A stretch of 64,000 nt of DNA from Hyphomonadaceae bacterium (GTDB taxonomy: Bacteria; Pseudomonadota; Alphaproteobacteria; Caulobacterales; Maricaulaceae), in contig JABDMW010000001.1 in assembly GCA_013001295.1 (NCBI GenBank), positions 62,001-126,000 of the forward strand. Reading direction: 5' to 3'. Each line of letters begins with the position of its first letter. The stretch's first letter is position 1. The translations under genes were made by a program, and so were the position numbers. The notes under the pieces were generated by a model. The model was not told the DNA's origin and did not search any database. It was given only the letters and a program-made list of their open reading frames with translations. Of the stretch, positions 42,467 to 51,306 are shown one piece after another.

Positions 42467-43687
42467 TTAATCATTCTTTTTCGTATGTCCGATGATCTCG
42501 GCTATTGTCATCGCACTTCCCGCCGCAAATGTATAGCCAAGCGATCCATGCCCAAGGTTTAAGTATATATTTTCAACCACACTTTCCCCAATCATCGGAA
42601 GGCCCGAAGGCGTCATCGGGCGGTAATTGGTCCAGAAGTGTGGATCTGCGCTATAGTCGGCTATATCGGGCCAGAGTTTTTCGGCCCGGTCTTTGAGCTC
42701 TAGCGCTCTTTTTTGCGCTTTTGCTTCAGATATATTTGCATCCATAAAGCCAGCTATCCTGATCCCACCCTCAATCCTGGTAAATACGATCTTGCTTTTC
42801 GGGTCCGTAATACTGGTTTTAAGAGCGGGTTGTTTTACCGGTAAGGTCAAACTATACCCTTGCATCGGAAGGATTGGTCGCGGCGTTCCGATGTTTTTCA
42901 ATACATTTTGCGACTCCGCACCGAGACAGACGATTATCTTTTCAAACTCGTAATTTGTCTTGTCGGTGATTACCTGCGCGGTAGCTCCGTTGATCCATTC
43001 CATTGCTAAGATGGTTTCTCCAAACTTGTAGGCAACGCCAAATTTTTGCGTGCCGGCATATTGGAGGGCCTCGCAATAGGTGATAGGGTCGAGCGACGTA
43101 TCACCATCGTTATAGGTGGCGCCAACAAAACCCTCTTTCCAACCTTCAAGAGCGGGTTCGTGCTCCAGACACTCAAATCTACTCAGAATTTTCGTTGTTA
43201 AACCAAGTCGGGCTTTCACTTGTGAGGCATTGCGCATTGCTTCCAATTCTTGCTGGTCAGCAGCAAGCACCAACTTGCCGACCGAGCTTCGTTTCAATGC
43301 GTTTTTTGGAAGCTCGCTTTCAAATATCTCGATAGCCTCTCTGGATTTGATAGCCAACTCGGAACGTTTTTTTAAATTATCGGTGGCTTTTCGGGGCGAA
43401 CATTCACAAAGAAATTGGATGCCCCAGTTGAGATAGGACGGTTTAAGAGACGGGCTCAAATGAATACCAGGATCTAACCCCAATAAATAGGCGGGAATTT
43501 TTCGGCGCGTGGCCGGACCTGCAAAAGGGTCTATATAAGCGTAAGACAGCTGAGCGCCATTGGCATGACTTGCACCCATTGCAACCTGATCAGCCTTATC
43601 TATGACGGTGACTTCGTGGCCCAAGCGCGCAAGCGCATAGGCGGTCGAAACCCCTATAACTCCTGCACCTAGAACCCCTATATTCAT
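42467..43687 (-). CDS. dadA: D-amino-acid dehydrogenase
   Basis: The 406-residue FAD enzyme oxidises D-amino acids (typically D-alanine) to keto acids, passing electrons to the respiratory chain on the inner membrane. It starts IGVLGAGVIGVSTAYALARLG, the FAD Rossmann motif, then VIDKADQVAMGASHANGAQLSYAY, a DadA mark, and ends with YRPMTPSGLPMIGES...NLGHGSLGYTFAAG. Length is close to the usual 416-432. It lies 100 bases after the TonB receptor and 13 bases before the M14 gene. A TonB receptor, a peptidase and a deacylase in the same strand suggest import and use of peptidoglycan-like peptides with D-amino acids. Confidence 0.92.
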   Translation of the reverse strand: MNIGVLGAGVIGVSTAYALARLGHEVTVIDKADQVAMGASHANGAQLSYAYIDPFAGPATRRKIPAYLLGLDPGIHLSPSLKPSYLNWGIQFLCECSPRKATDNLKKRSELAIKSREAIEIFESELPKNALKRSSVGKLVLAADQQELEAMRNASQVKARLGLTTKILSRFECLEHEPALEGWKEGFVGATYNDGDTSLDPITYCEALQYAGTQKFGVAYKFGETILAMEWINGATAQVITDKTNYEFEKIIVCLGAESQNVLKNIGTPRPILPMQGYSLTLPVKQPALKTSITDPKSKIVFTRIEGGIRIAGFMDANISEAKAQKRALELKDRAEKLWPDIADYSADPHFWTNYRPMTPSGLPMIGESVVENIYLNLGHGSLGYTFAAGSAMTIAEIIGHTKKND

Positions 43688-43787
43688 TGTCGATCCCTAT
43701 CTGTTTTTGACAAAGTTTCACCGGTCGCCTGATTGCGCAGGAGAGAGTTGCGGAGCAAAAAGGCTCCGCGCAAAATTTGTGTAATCT

Positions 43788-46760
43788 CTAGAAGTTGTGG
43801 CGGATGCTACCGTACCAATATCTTCCACGGTTTGAATGCAGGCTTACAAAATAGCCTCTGGCAAATTCATCAGCCAACGGTGGTTTGACGTCGCCGACAT
43901 TGCGAACACCAAGGCGAAGCCTGGTATCGCCACCGCCGATTGAATTATCGAAAGTGTAGTCCGCATGAAGATTAACCGTATTGAATGAGTCAACCGGAAG
44001 GGCATCGAAGTCCGCATTATTAGTTGATGTATCAAAAACATCACCAACGTGCTTGTAAAACACACCGGCTCCAAAATTGTCCTTATCCCATCTGATCGAT
44101 CCCGTGTAACGCCATTCAGGGTTGCCATTGCGTTTGATCAAGTCTTGTTGGCCAACAACATCGACCAAGCCATTGATCGTTCCGGAATCAATTGCATCAA
44201 TTAAGGACAACGCTTTATCAGACGGATTTTGGAAAAACGTCGAGATATGAGCAGCATTGGCTTTGATCTTAAAATCCCCAAACTCGCCGGCATCAAATCT
44301 GAATTGTGCGCCGATATCAAAACCCTCGGATTCGCGAAGATCTAGATTGGTGAAAGTTTGGTTCACAAATAGGATTTCGCCCGCGCCTGATGGATCGAGT
44401 CCGACCGACGTGAACAGAGCTGCATCTCCTGTATCCGGTGTTCCCCGAACAACATTCGGATTTGAACTTCCTTGCAAACGCAGCAAATAATCCAATGAAA
44501 TCTCATTTTGGTCTGAGAACAGTCCAACAAGTTTTTCCTGTTCGATACGCCACCAATCAAATGTCAGCGTCAAATTACTCCCGGCTTCTAACACGGCCCC
44601 GAGCGAGTAGTTTTTGCTCGCTTCGGGCTCAAGGTCAGGACCGCCTGATCTCACACCCTCTGTCGAAACGCCGTCACAAGCATCATCATTGGTAAATGGA
44701 CCTGTTCCTGCATCAAGAGCGATCGCCTCACACAAGATCCAGTCTTCACGGGCAGTATTCACACGGCGGATGGCTGTTGCGTTGATTTGTTCCAGATTTG
44801 GCGCTCTGAATCCTTCGGAATAAGCACCGCGAATTTGAAATTGCTCAATCGGATGCCAGGATGCGGCGATTTTCGGTTTAAGAACATCTCCTACGTCTGA
44901 ATAGCTTTCCCCGCGAGCGGCAAGTTGAAAATCGAGAGAGTGTACCAGTGGCACTCCCATCTCAGGGCTGACCAAAGGAACCGCGAATTCCACGAATGCG
45001 GAGTAGACATTACGCTGGCCTCGCGTATCCGGTGTCGGGCTGGATCCCATGACGTCTGACAGGAACACCTGCCCGGTTACACTGTCGATAAAAGGGTTTG
45101 AGCCGTCGAGACGGTTATCGCGATCATCTTCAAAGAACTGCTTGCGCCATTCAATACCTGCCGCCATCTCGACATTGCCGCCACCGATTGCGAACAGGTT
45201 CGGGTTTGAAACCTTGAAATCAGCCAGTGTCAATTTTGTTTTTCCGTCTCGTCTGACGTCAACAATAAATCCGTCAATCGTGCTCTGGTCATTTCCGAAG
45301 TTTGGCAAGTTCGTATCATTTACGTCCCCGCCCAGGAATGGATTGTAGGCAGATGCGTCTGCCCGTCCGATGGCTTCTTGGAATAATGTATTACTGACAC
45401 GATTTGTTTTGTCTTTGGTTGTCGCCTCTGAATGCATAAGGGCTGCTTCCCAATCCCAATCCCCTTTTTGTCCTCTCAACCCTCCAAGAAGGCGGAAGCT
45501 GTCATTCTTGACTTCTACAAAGCGCTGACCCGTGTCCAGTGGACGAAGGTCCATAATCCTAATGTCCTGTCCAAACGGGTTATAAAATCCTGATGCCGGA
45601 ACAATGATCCGTGTACTCGAGAGTTGGGCCGCCGTTTCACGAGCGCGGGAATAATCAGCGTGATAATAGGAAGCTTCCGCAAAGACCTCATTGCCGTTAT
45701 CCAACTCATGGTTGATGAATCCGAATAGATTGTAGCGGTCAGTATCCCCGACGATATCTCTAAACGCAGCGCGGTCTAATCGAAGCGACGTATCAATTGA
45801 GCCGCCATTGTCGATACAGACAGGACCTGGAAGGTCAACCAAACAGCCGGGATTTGTATCCGGTTGGACATGGAAGTCATCGTCACCAACACCGGGAATG
45901 CGCGGTTCACCGGCCAGTGTTTCAAATTCACCAAACTGGGTCTGGGTCGACAGGTTTCTGAGCTGCGTATCCCCTTCAAACGGTGTGCCCTCGAAAAAGA
46001 CGCGCAAGTCTTCAGTTGATGAGTTCCTTAATTCCGTCGCCGGCATACCGTTGCGCAGCATGACATTACCGAACACAGAAATATTTGTCCGGTCTTCATT
46101 GAAATTCTTGCCCCATTTGAAACTACCAGACTTTTCATCCAAGCTTGTTCCTTCAGAGCTTCCGTACTGGAGGTTTATCTGCAGACCGTCATAATCATCG
46201 TCGAGGATTGTGTTGATCACACCGGCGACTGCATCCGTACCATAAACGGCTGAAGCGCCGTCCCTCAGGACTTCGAGACGTTTAATGCCCGTAACCGGCA
46301 ATGCGTTGGAGTTGACTGAAACGACAGGTGTTTGATTGACAGCTTGCGTACCGGGGTGATTGACCAAGCGGCGCCCGTTGAGAAGAACAAGCGTATTACC
46401 ATCGCCAACGCCACGTAAATTTACAGACCCGACATCACCGCGTGCTCCATTTACACCGGTAAAGCGACCTTCGCGGAATGTCACATCGCCGAGCTGCGGA
46501 ATCGATTGAAGGAGTTCGTCACCACTCACCGCGCCGGTTGTTTCAATATCGACACTGTCTAGTGACGTAACCGGTAGAATTCCAGCTATGTTGGACCCTC
46601 TAATTTGAGAGCCAACAACGATGATTTCCTGATCTGGCTCAGGCGCCGTTTGCGCATTTGCGTTGACACACAGCGCGACGCTCGCAGTTGAAATTAATAA
46701 GCCTTTGATTGCATTTATTTTTGTCACGGATATCTCCCCTGTTCCGATTTTTATTTTCAC
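43788..46760 (-). CDS. TonB-dependent outer-membrane receptor (large)
   Basis: The 990-residue receptor has a signal peptide ending NANA (cut before QTAPEPDQ), a TonB box EIIVVGSQIRGSN, a plug (~45-190, with VNLRGVGDGNTLVLLNGRRLV and LEVLRDGASAVYGTDAVAG) and a long barrel ending RGRYWYGSIRHNF. The plug type (GSQIRGSNIAG, NGRRLVN) is that of Sphingomonas/Caulobacter receptors often placed beside peptide or sugar genes. The promoter region includes a perfect 7-bp hairpin at 46813-46829, 53 bases upstream, and a LysR gene precedes it on the same strand. It probably imports the peptide or D-amino-acid compound processed by the downstream genes. Confidence 0.93.
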   Translation of the reverse strand: MKIKIGTGEISVTKINAIKGLLISTASVALCVNANAQTAPEPDQEIIVVGSQIRGSNIAGILPVTSLDSVDIETTGAVSGDELLQSIPQLGDVTFREGRFTGVNGARGDVGSVNLRGVGDGNTLVLLNGRRLVNHPGTQAVNQTPVVSVNSNALPVTGIKRLEVLRDGASAVYGTDAVAGVINTILDDDYDGLQINLQYGSSEGTSLDEKSGSFKWGKNFNEDRTNISVFGNVMLRNGMPATELRNSSTEDLRVFFEGTPFEGDTQLRNLSTQTQFGEFETLAGEPRIPGVGDDDFHVQPDTNPGCLVDLPGPVCIDNGGSIDTSLRLDRAAFRDIVGDTDRYNLFGFINHELDNGNEVFAEASYYHADYSRARETAAQLSSTRIIVPASGFYNPFGQDIRIMDLRPLDTGQRFVEVKNDSFRLLGGLRGQKGDWDWEAALMHSEATTKDKTNRVSNTLFQEAIGRADASAYNPFLGGDVNDTNLPNFGNDQSTIDGFIVDVRRDGKTKLTLADFKVSNPNLFAIGGGNVEMAAGIEWRKQFFEDDRDNRLDGSNPFIDSVTGQVFLSDVMGSSPTPDTRGQRNVYSAFVEFAVPLVSPEMGVPLVHSLDFQLAARGESYSDVGDVLKPKIAASWHPIEQFQIRGAYSEGFRAPNLEQINATAIRRVNTAREDWILCEAIALDAGTGPFTNDDACDGVSTEGVRSGGPDLEPEASKNYSLGAVLEAGSNLTLTFDWWRIEQEKLVGLFSDQNEISLDYLLRLQGSSNPNVVRGTPDTGDAALFTSVGLDPSGAGEILFVNQTFTNLDLRESEGFDIGAQFRFDAGEFGDFKIKANAAHISTFFQNPSDKALSLIDAIDSGTINGLVDVVGQQDLIKRNGNPEWRYTGSIRWDKDNFGAGVFYKHVGDVFDTSTNNADFDALPVDSFNTVNLHADYTFDNSIGGGDTRLRLGVRNVGDVKPPLADEFARGYFVSLHSNRGRYWYGSIRHNF

Positions 46761-46812
46761 GAATACTATTTGTAATCTGGTCGTAAAATCAAATTCAAAG
46801 TTGTTTATTGGC

Positions 46813-46829
46813 TATAGCCTCAGGCTATA
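46813..46829. promoter_or_regulatory. Candidate LysR operator before the TonB-receptor gene
   Basis: TATAGCCTCAGGCTATA is a perfect 7-bp inverted repeat with a 3-base centre. It lies in the 91-base gap between the LysR gene and the TonB-receptor gene, 53-69 bases before the receptor start. It is a palindromic site of LysR-box size (T-N11-A). A transcription terminator is unlikely because no T-run follows on either strand. Confidence 0.45.
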
Positions 46830-46851
46830 TGTTATCGATTGCTTATTCTTA

Positions 46852-47754
46852 TCAATTCAATTTGGAAGTAAATCTAAATATAGACTCTGCCAGCGCATTC
46901 ACGAACTGCATGTTATGGCCAGGCATAGCTTCATTTAATCGCGTAACCACACTGATATCGACGTCAATCCGAGGTTCTATGGCTTTAAACTGCAACCCGG
47001 AAACATCACCTGAGAAGGCCGTGATTTCGTCGATTATTGCGATGCCGGCACCGTATTTTACAAGTCGCTTCGCTAGATGATATGTTTCGACAACAAACCG
47101 CGAGTCGATGGATCCCGCGAATGTATCTGATAGTTTGTTGTTAAGAACCCGACCAAGAACACTTTTATCATTGAGCGTCACGAGGGGATATTTCTCCAGT
47201 GATGCAAGCGGTATTCTATCGCCTGAAGGCAAGGAAATATCCAATGGCGCGACACATACAAACCCGGTTTTTCCCATGGACTTGGCCAGTATTCCAGGAA
47301 TTTTTGGCGCATCAAAAACAAGTCCGATATCGACCTGATTGGCCCGCAGGGCTTTTATCACTTCGTTGGCGTGGAGGGTTTCGATCTCAATCGTGATATC
47401 GGGGTTTTGTTGCGAAAATTTTGTCAGGGCGATCGGCACAATTTCCAAGCCAAATGCCGGCGTCGATGCAAATCGCAGTCTTCCGGTTCGTTGCGATGCC
47501 AGAGCCGTCGTAAATTTCTTCAACTCCAGGAAACGATCAAATACCGGCTCCATTTCCTCAAACAGGAGAATACCTTTTTCTGTGGGAATGAGCCGGCCGG
47601 ACGTGCGTTCGAATAGATCAAACCCAAGTTGATCCTCTGCGTGTTTTAAAACTTTACTCACGGTTGGCTGGGATACGTTTAACGCGCGTGCGGCCCCACT
47701 TGCGGAACCGGTCAGATAAACGGCGTGAAAAACTTCAATATGGCGTAGGCGCAT
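46852..47754 (-). CDS. LysR-family transcriptional regulator
   Basis: The 300-residue LysR protein has HTH sequence HIEVFHAVYLTGSASGAARALNVSQPTVSKVLKHAEDQLG (~5-45) and a periplasmic-binding-like effector domain from ~90. The frame starts with TTG at 47766, but the ATG at 47754 (MRLRHIEVF) matches family starts. It is transcribed in the same direction as the following TonB receptor, dadA, M14, deacylase and symporter genes. The palindrome between it and the receptor is a likely target. The probable effector is a D-amino acid or peptide. Confidence 0.9.
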   Translation of the reverse strand: MRLRHIEVFHAVYLTGSASGAARALNVSQPTVSKVLKHAEDQLGFDLFERTSGRLIPTEKGILLFEEMEPVFDRFLELKKFTTALASQRTGRLRFASTPAFGLEIVPIALTKFSQQNPDITIEIETLHANEVIKALRANQVDIGLVFDAPKIPGILAKSMGKTGFVCVAPLDISLPSGDRIPLASLEKYPLVTLNDKSVLGRVLNNKLSDTFAGSIDSRFVVETYHLAKRLVKYGAGIAIIDEITAFSGDVSGLQFKAIEPRIDVDISVVTRLNEAMPGHNMQFVNALAESIFRFTSKLN

Positions 47755-47851
47755 TGATGACCCCAACTGACCCGGAAATGAGCCAACACATGTTAGTCTA
47801 AGGGAGGAAGAGGGTAGCGTCTAGCGATTGATCAAACGACGAATATTCTCG

Positions 47852-48805
47852 TCATAATTCCATAGATTTCACAAGTTCCTGGTATATTGACGGCGGGCTG
47901 ACAGCCTGGGCACGCGATAGGTGCAGCCCCTTGATCATATCCTCATAGCTATTGCAGATCGCGGTGTAGGTCAGGGATAAAAACCGCTCGCTGTCTTCCC
48001 ATGCCAGACTGGTTTTCCCGGCATCAAATTTCAAGGGTAGTTCAAGCCGTTCACCCCGGCGGACGGCGGCGTCAAATTCCAGCAAGACCGGGTTGATCAC
48101 TTCGATGGTCGACGAGCCTTTGAATTGCTTCAATACCTGTTTTTCCGCCGCTTTGACTTTGTTGGATAGATCGATATTGGACACAGTTTCGCTCGCCAGT
48201 TTAAGCCCCAGTTTTGAAACATAAGCGCCAACCGACGGAACGATGGCTTTGACGGCTACAGTTGCGCCGGCAATAGGGTTGACCAACGCCACCAACCCGC
48301 CAACCAACAGCACGCCCTGAAATGCCTTCTCGTCGATTTTGTCGATTGCATCGACCACTTCATCGATCTTGGAACTGACGGCATTGTCCTGCTGACGTTT
48401 TTCAGCGGATTCACGTGCGTCAGCCTTCAAGATCGCATGCACCGTCGGCATGGCCGACTGATCCGGCAAATGCAAAACCCGTTGCTTAGGTAAATCATTT
48501 AAAGGCGGGACGCCGTCCGGCAGGCACCGCATAATATATAGGCTATATTCGTATTCGGACGTAAAATCAGGAATTAGAAAATAGTGTTTTTCATCAAATT
48601 TTTCATGTTGGTAAGTAGATGAATTTTCGGTTGACCCAAAAAGTTTGATTCCGTCAATGGTTGCGCCGACGAACCCGATACCCGCACCTAAAACGCCGCC
48701 GACCCCGCCAACGACATCGCCAACGACCGCGCTGGTTTTGGTCACGGTCGACACTGTTGACGCGCCTAACCCTTTCGCCTGCCCGAACCATTTTTTAATG
48801 CCCAT
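47852..48805 (-). CDS. Hypothetical protein with glycine-rich N-terminal hydrophobic segment
   Basis: I do not recognise the family. The 317-residue protein opens MGIKKWFGQAKGLG, then a long Gly/Ala/Val-rich stretch (VVGDVVGGVGGVLGAGIGFVGATI, ~25-52) of the kind that inserts in membranes. A second hydrophobic segment (LLVGGLVALVNPIAGATVAVKAIVPSV, ~165-190) follows, and the C-terminal third is charged and soluble. An EKRQQ...KIDEVVDAIDKIDEK section may form a coiled coil. It could be a toxin-like or membrane-associated effector. It lies alone, between the LysR gene and the flavoprotein gene, all on the same strand. Function unknown. Confidence 0.65.
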   Translation of the reverse strand: MGIKKWFGQAKGLGASTVSTVTKTSAVVGDVVGGVGGVLGAGIGFVGATIDGIKLFGSTENSSTYQHEKFDEKHYFLIPDFTSEYEYSLYIMRCLPDGVPPLNDLPKQRVLHLPDQSAMPTVHAILKADARESAEKRQQDNAVSSKIDEVVDAIDKIDEKAFQGVLLVGGLVALVNPIAGATVAVKAIVPSVGAYVSKLGLKLASETVSNIDLSNKVKAAEKQVLKQFKGSSTIEVINPVLLEFDAAVRRGERLELPLKFDAGKTSLAWEDSERFLSLTYTAICNSYEDMIKGLHLSRAQAVSPPSIYQELVKSMEL

Positions 48806-48860
48806 ACACTCTCCTTATATTCAAAATAGGGAGAATTTGTGGATTTGCAAATTTAATAGG

Positions 48861-50312
48861 TTAGTGGAACTTTGCCAAAATACCGGCGAGCTTGCGGGTT
48901 TTCGGGCTGAAGACAGTGTCTTTATACCAGTTTCCGGCTGCGCGTTTTGCCACTTCGGCCCGGGTCGGATAGGGAGAGATATACTTCGTAAACGCAATGA
49001 TTTTCATTTTGTTGCCCATCGCAAGTCCGACCATTTGAATCAGATCCCCTGCTCCACTTCCGACTGCGGACGCCCCAATGATACGGCCGTTTTTTCGACA
49101 GATGATTTTTATGCCGCCGTCCGTATCGCGTTCGGCAATCGCACGATCATTTTCTTCAAATTCCCAATGCACGACGCGGACTGCGTCCCCGTATTTTTCA
49201 CGGGCCGCGGCTTCCGAATACCCGATATTGGCCAGTTCAGGCTCTGAATAAATGGCAGCCGGCATCTGCTCAGTGTCCGCACTGGAATTAAAAAACGGAA
49301 CAAAATAGAAATTCTTAATGATGATGCCGGCATGGTATCCGGCGGCATGGGTTAACCCGCCGCGCCCGGAAACATCCCCGACCGCATAAACTTTTGGATT
49401 CGAAGATTTCAAGGTATCATCCGTTATGATGCCACCGCGATTGGTTTTAACACCGGCCGCCTCAAGATTTAGACCATCTATGGCGGGTTTACGACCCGCC
49501 GCGACCAACAGGTGCGATCCCTTAATCGTGCGACCATCTTCAAGCTCAATCGCAACACCGGCCGCGGTTCCCGCTTTTTTATTGGCGCGGGTTTTGCGGA
49601 TCAATTTGGTTTTCACGGGTGTGTGAAAAAAGATACCTTCGTCTTTGAGGGTATTGACCAAGACATCGACATGTTCGGGTTCATTGCGCGGCAGTGGCGG
49701 TGCGATATCTATGATTTCCACATCACTGCCAAGGCGGTTGAATGCCTGCCCCAGCTCCAGACCAATTGGTCCCGCACCGATAACCAATAGTTTCTTTGGC
49801 AATTCTGGCACATCAAATATATTTTCATTGGTTAGATAGGGCGTGTCAGCCAGACCTGGAATCGGCGGTGCCGAGGCCCGGCTACCGGTCGCCACGACAA
49901 TACGTTTGGCCCGTGTGATCGTGGTGTCCGATTCGATTGTTTTTGCATCAGAAAATGATGCCCGTTCACGGATAACTATAGCGCCTAATCCCTCAAAGCG
50001 TTCCTGGCTGTCGGCCGGCGCAATGGTCGCGATTACGTCTTTGATGTGGGCTTTCACGGCCTCAAAATCGATTTTGGGTTTCGCCGCTTTGATCCCGAAA
50101 GCAGCGCCAGTTGAAAAAGCATGGGCGTGCTTACCGGCCGCGATCAAAGCCTTTGATGGGACGCAGCCATAATTTAAACAATCACCGCCCATTTCCTCAG
50201 CTTCATACATAACAACCGACCGGCCAAGCTGCGCTGCCCCGGAGGCAATCGACAAGCCACCTGATCCGGCGCCAATAATGCATAAATCAACATTGTATTC
50301 AGTTTTGGACAT
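48861..50312 (-). CDS. Lpd/MerA-like FAD-NAD(P) disulfide oxidoreductase
   Basis: The 483-residue flavoprotein has the redox-active disulfide in GGDCLNYGCVPSKAL (Cys-x4-Cys, ~45), FAD motifs LCIIGAGSGGLSIASGAA and AVGDVSGRGGLTHAAG, and an NAD(P) motif KLLVIGAGPIGLELGQAF. The C-terminal dimer region reads ISPYPTRAEVAKRAA. Dihydrolipoamide dehydrogenases have HAHPT with a catalytic His there, so this belongs to the common MerA-like branch lacking it, and its substrate is unclear. The neighbouring TVP38/TMEM64 gene starts 34 bases upstream on the same strand, a pairing seen often in proteobacteria. Confidence 0.87.
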   Translation of the reverse strand: MSKTEYNVDLCIIGAGSGGLSIASGAAQLGRSVVMYEAEEMGGDCLNYGCVPSKALIAAGKHAHAFSTGAAFGIKAAKPKIDFEAVKAHIKDVIATIAPADSQERFEGLGAIVIRERASFSDAKTIESDTTITRAKRIVVATGSRASAPPIPGLADTPYLTNENIFDVPELPKKLLVIGAGPIGLELGQAFNRLGSDVEIIDIAPPLPRNEPEHVDVLVNTLKDEGIFFHTPVKTKLIRKTRANKKAGTAAGVAIELEDGRTIKGSHLLVAAGRKPAIDGLNLEAAGVKTNRGGIITDDTLKSSNPKVYAVGDVSGRGGLTHAAGYHAGIIIKNFYFVPFFNSSADTEQMPAAIYSEPELANIGYSEAAAREKYGDAVRVVHWEFEENDRAIAERDTDGGIKIICRKNGRIIGASAVGSGAGDLIQMVGLAMGNKMKIIAFTKYISPYPTRAEVAKRAAGNWYKDTVFSPKTRKLAGILAKFH

Positions 50313-50346
50313 AATTCTCTCTTTACGCTTGAAGGGCTAAGACCCT

Positions 50347-51120
50347 TTATTGTGTGATTTTCTTTTTGACGTATTTTTTGTAGATGATCGGAATTAAGGA
50401 CAGGAGGATTAACCCTAATATCGGAAGGATTACTGCTGGTTTCGTCAACAAACCCGACAATTGCGCTTCCCCTCCGGCATCAAACACGGCGCCAATGCCA
50501 TTTCCGATGCTTGCATACACAAGTGTTCCGGGAACAATCCCAAACAGTGTCGTGAAGAAAAAATTTCGAACCCGAATATCGAACAAGGCAAGGACGATGC
50601 TTGGCACGAAAAACGGATATGCGGGAATTAGTCTTAAAATGAAAAGATAAGACAATTCGTTTTCCTTTAAACCCGCTTCAAACCTATCCGTATATTTTCC
50701 GAACTTTTTCTTGAAGATATCTTTGAAGGCATATTTTACCGCTATAAAAAGTACTGTGGCCCCCAGAGTCGCGCCAAGAATCGCAGCGCCTCCACCCAAG
50801 CTTGTGCCAAACAAAAATCCACCAAATATGGTCAAAAAGCTTGCCACCGGAAATGGTAATGACGCTACAACCGCATAAATAAGAACGAAGCCGATCAATG
50901 TAATGGCGAAATTATCGTCCTTAAATGCGAGAAGCGCGTCACGGTTTTCTTTCAAAAAATCCTGAGAAAAGTATTGTCCCAAGTCGAAAGCAAAAAAAGC
51001 GGCCAAAACGCCAATAATAACGACGAGCGGCAAGACCCGTTTCCACATCGGTTTGGCCTGTGCGTTTTTCACCATGGCAAGCTTAGCGTCCACATCTTGC
51101 TCGATTTCCGTATACGACAT
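50347..51120 (-). CDS. TVP38/TMEM64 family membrane protein (VTT domain)
   Basis: The 257-residue protein has a cytoplasmic N-terminus, then VTT-domain membrane helices. The family core is FLTIFGGFLFGTSLGGGAAILGATLGATVLF (~95-125) followed by LRLIPAYPFFVPSIVLAL. DedA/TMEM64 proteins are probable lipid scramblases or ion-linked transporters. It is transcribed just before the MerA-like flavoprotein. The combination is conserved in many bacteria and hints at a redox or metal-linked membrane role that is still not understood. Confidence 0.9.
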   Translation of the reverse strand: MSYTEIEQDVDAKLAMVKNAQAKPMWKRVLPLVVIIGVLAAFFAFDLGQYFSQDFLKENRDALLAFKDDNFAITLIGFVLIYAVVASLPFPVASFLTIFGGFLFGTSLGGGAAILGATLGATVLFIAVKYAFKDIFKKKFGKYTDRFEAGLKENELSYLFILRLIPAYPFFVPSIVLALFDIRVRNFFFTTLFGIVPGTLVYASIGNGIGAVFDAGGEAQLSGLLTKPAVILPILGLILLSLIPIIYKKYVKKKITQ

Positions 51121-51306
51121 TATATTAATCTCACTTGTTGTCCGCCTGTCTCATACTAAGCACGGTATGGAAAACACTACAATTGTGATCACGAACGCGT
51201 GGGGCTGGGGGCAAGAGTTGTGCTTGCAGGCTTGGAACAATGAATTCCTTTGCTCAACGATAAAAACAACAAAAATATCTTGCTGTACGTGTTAGGTCAT
51301 TCGACT

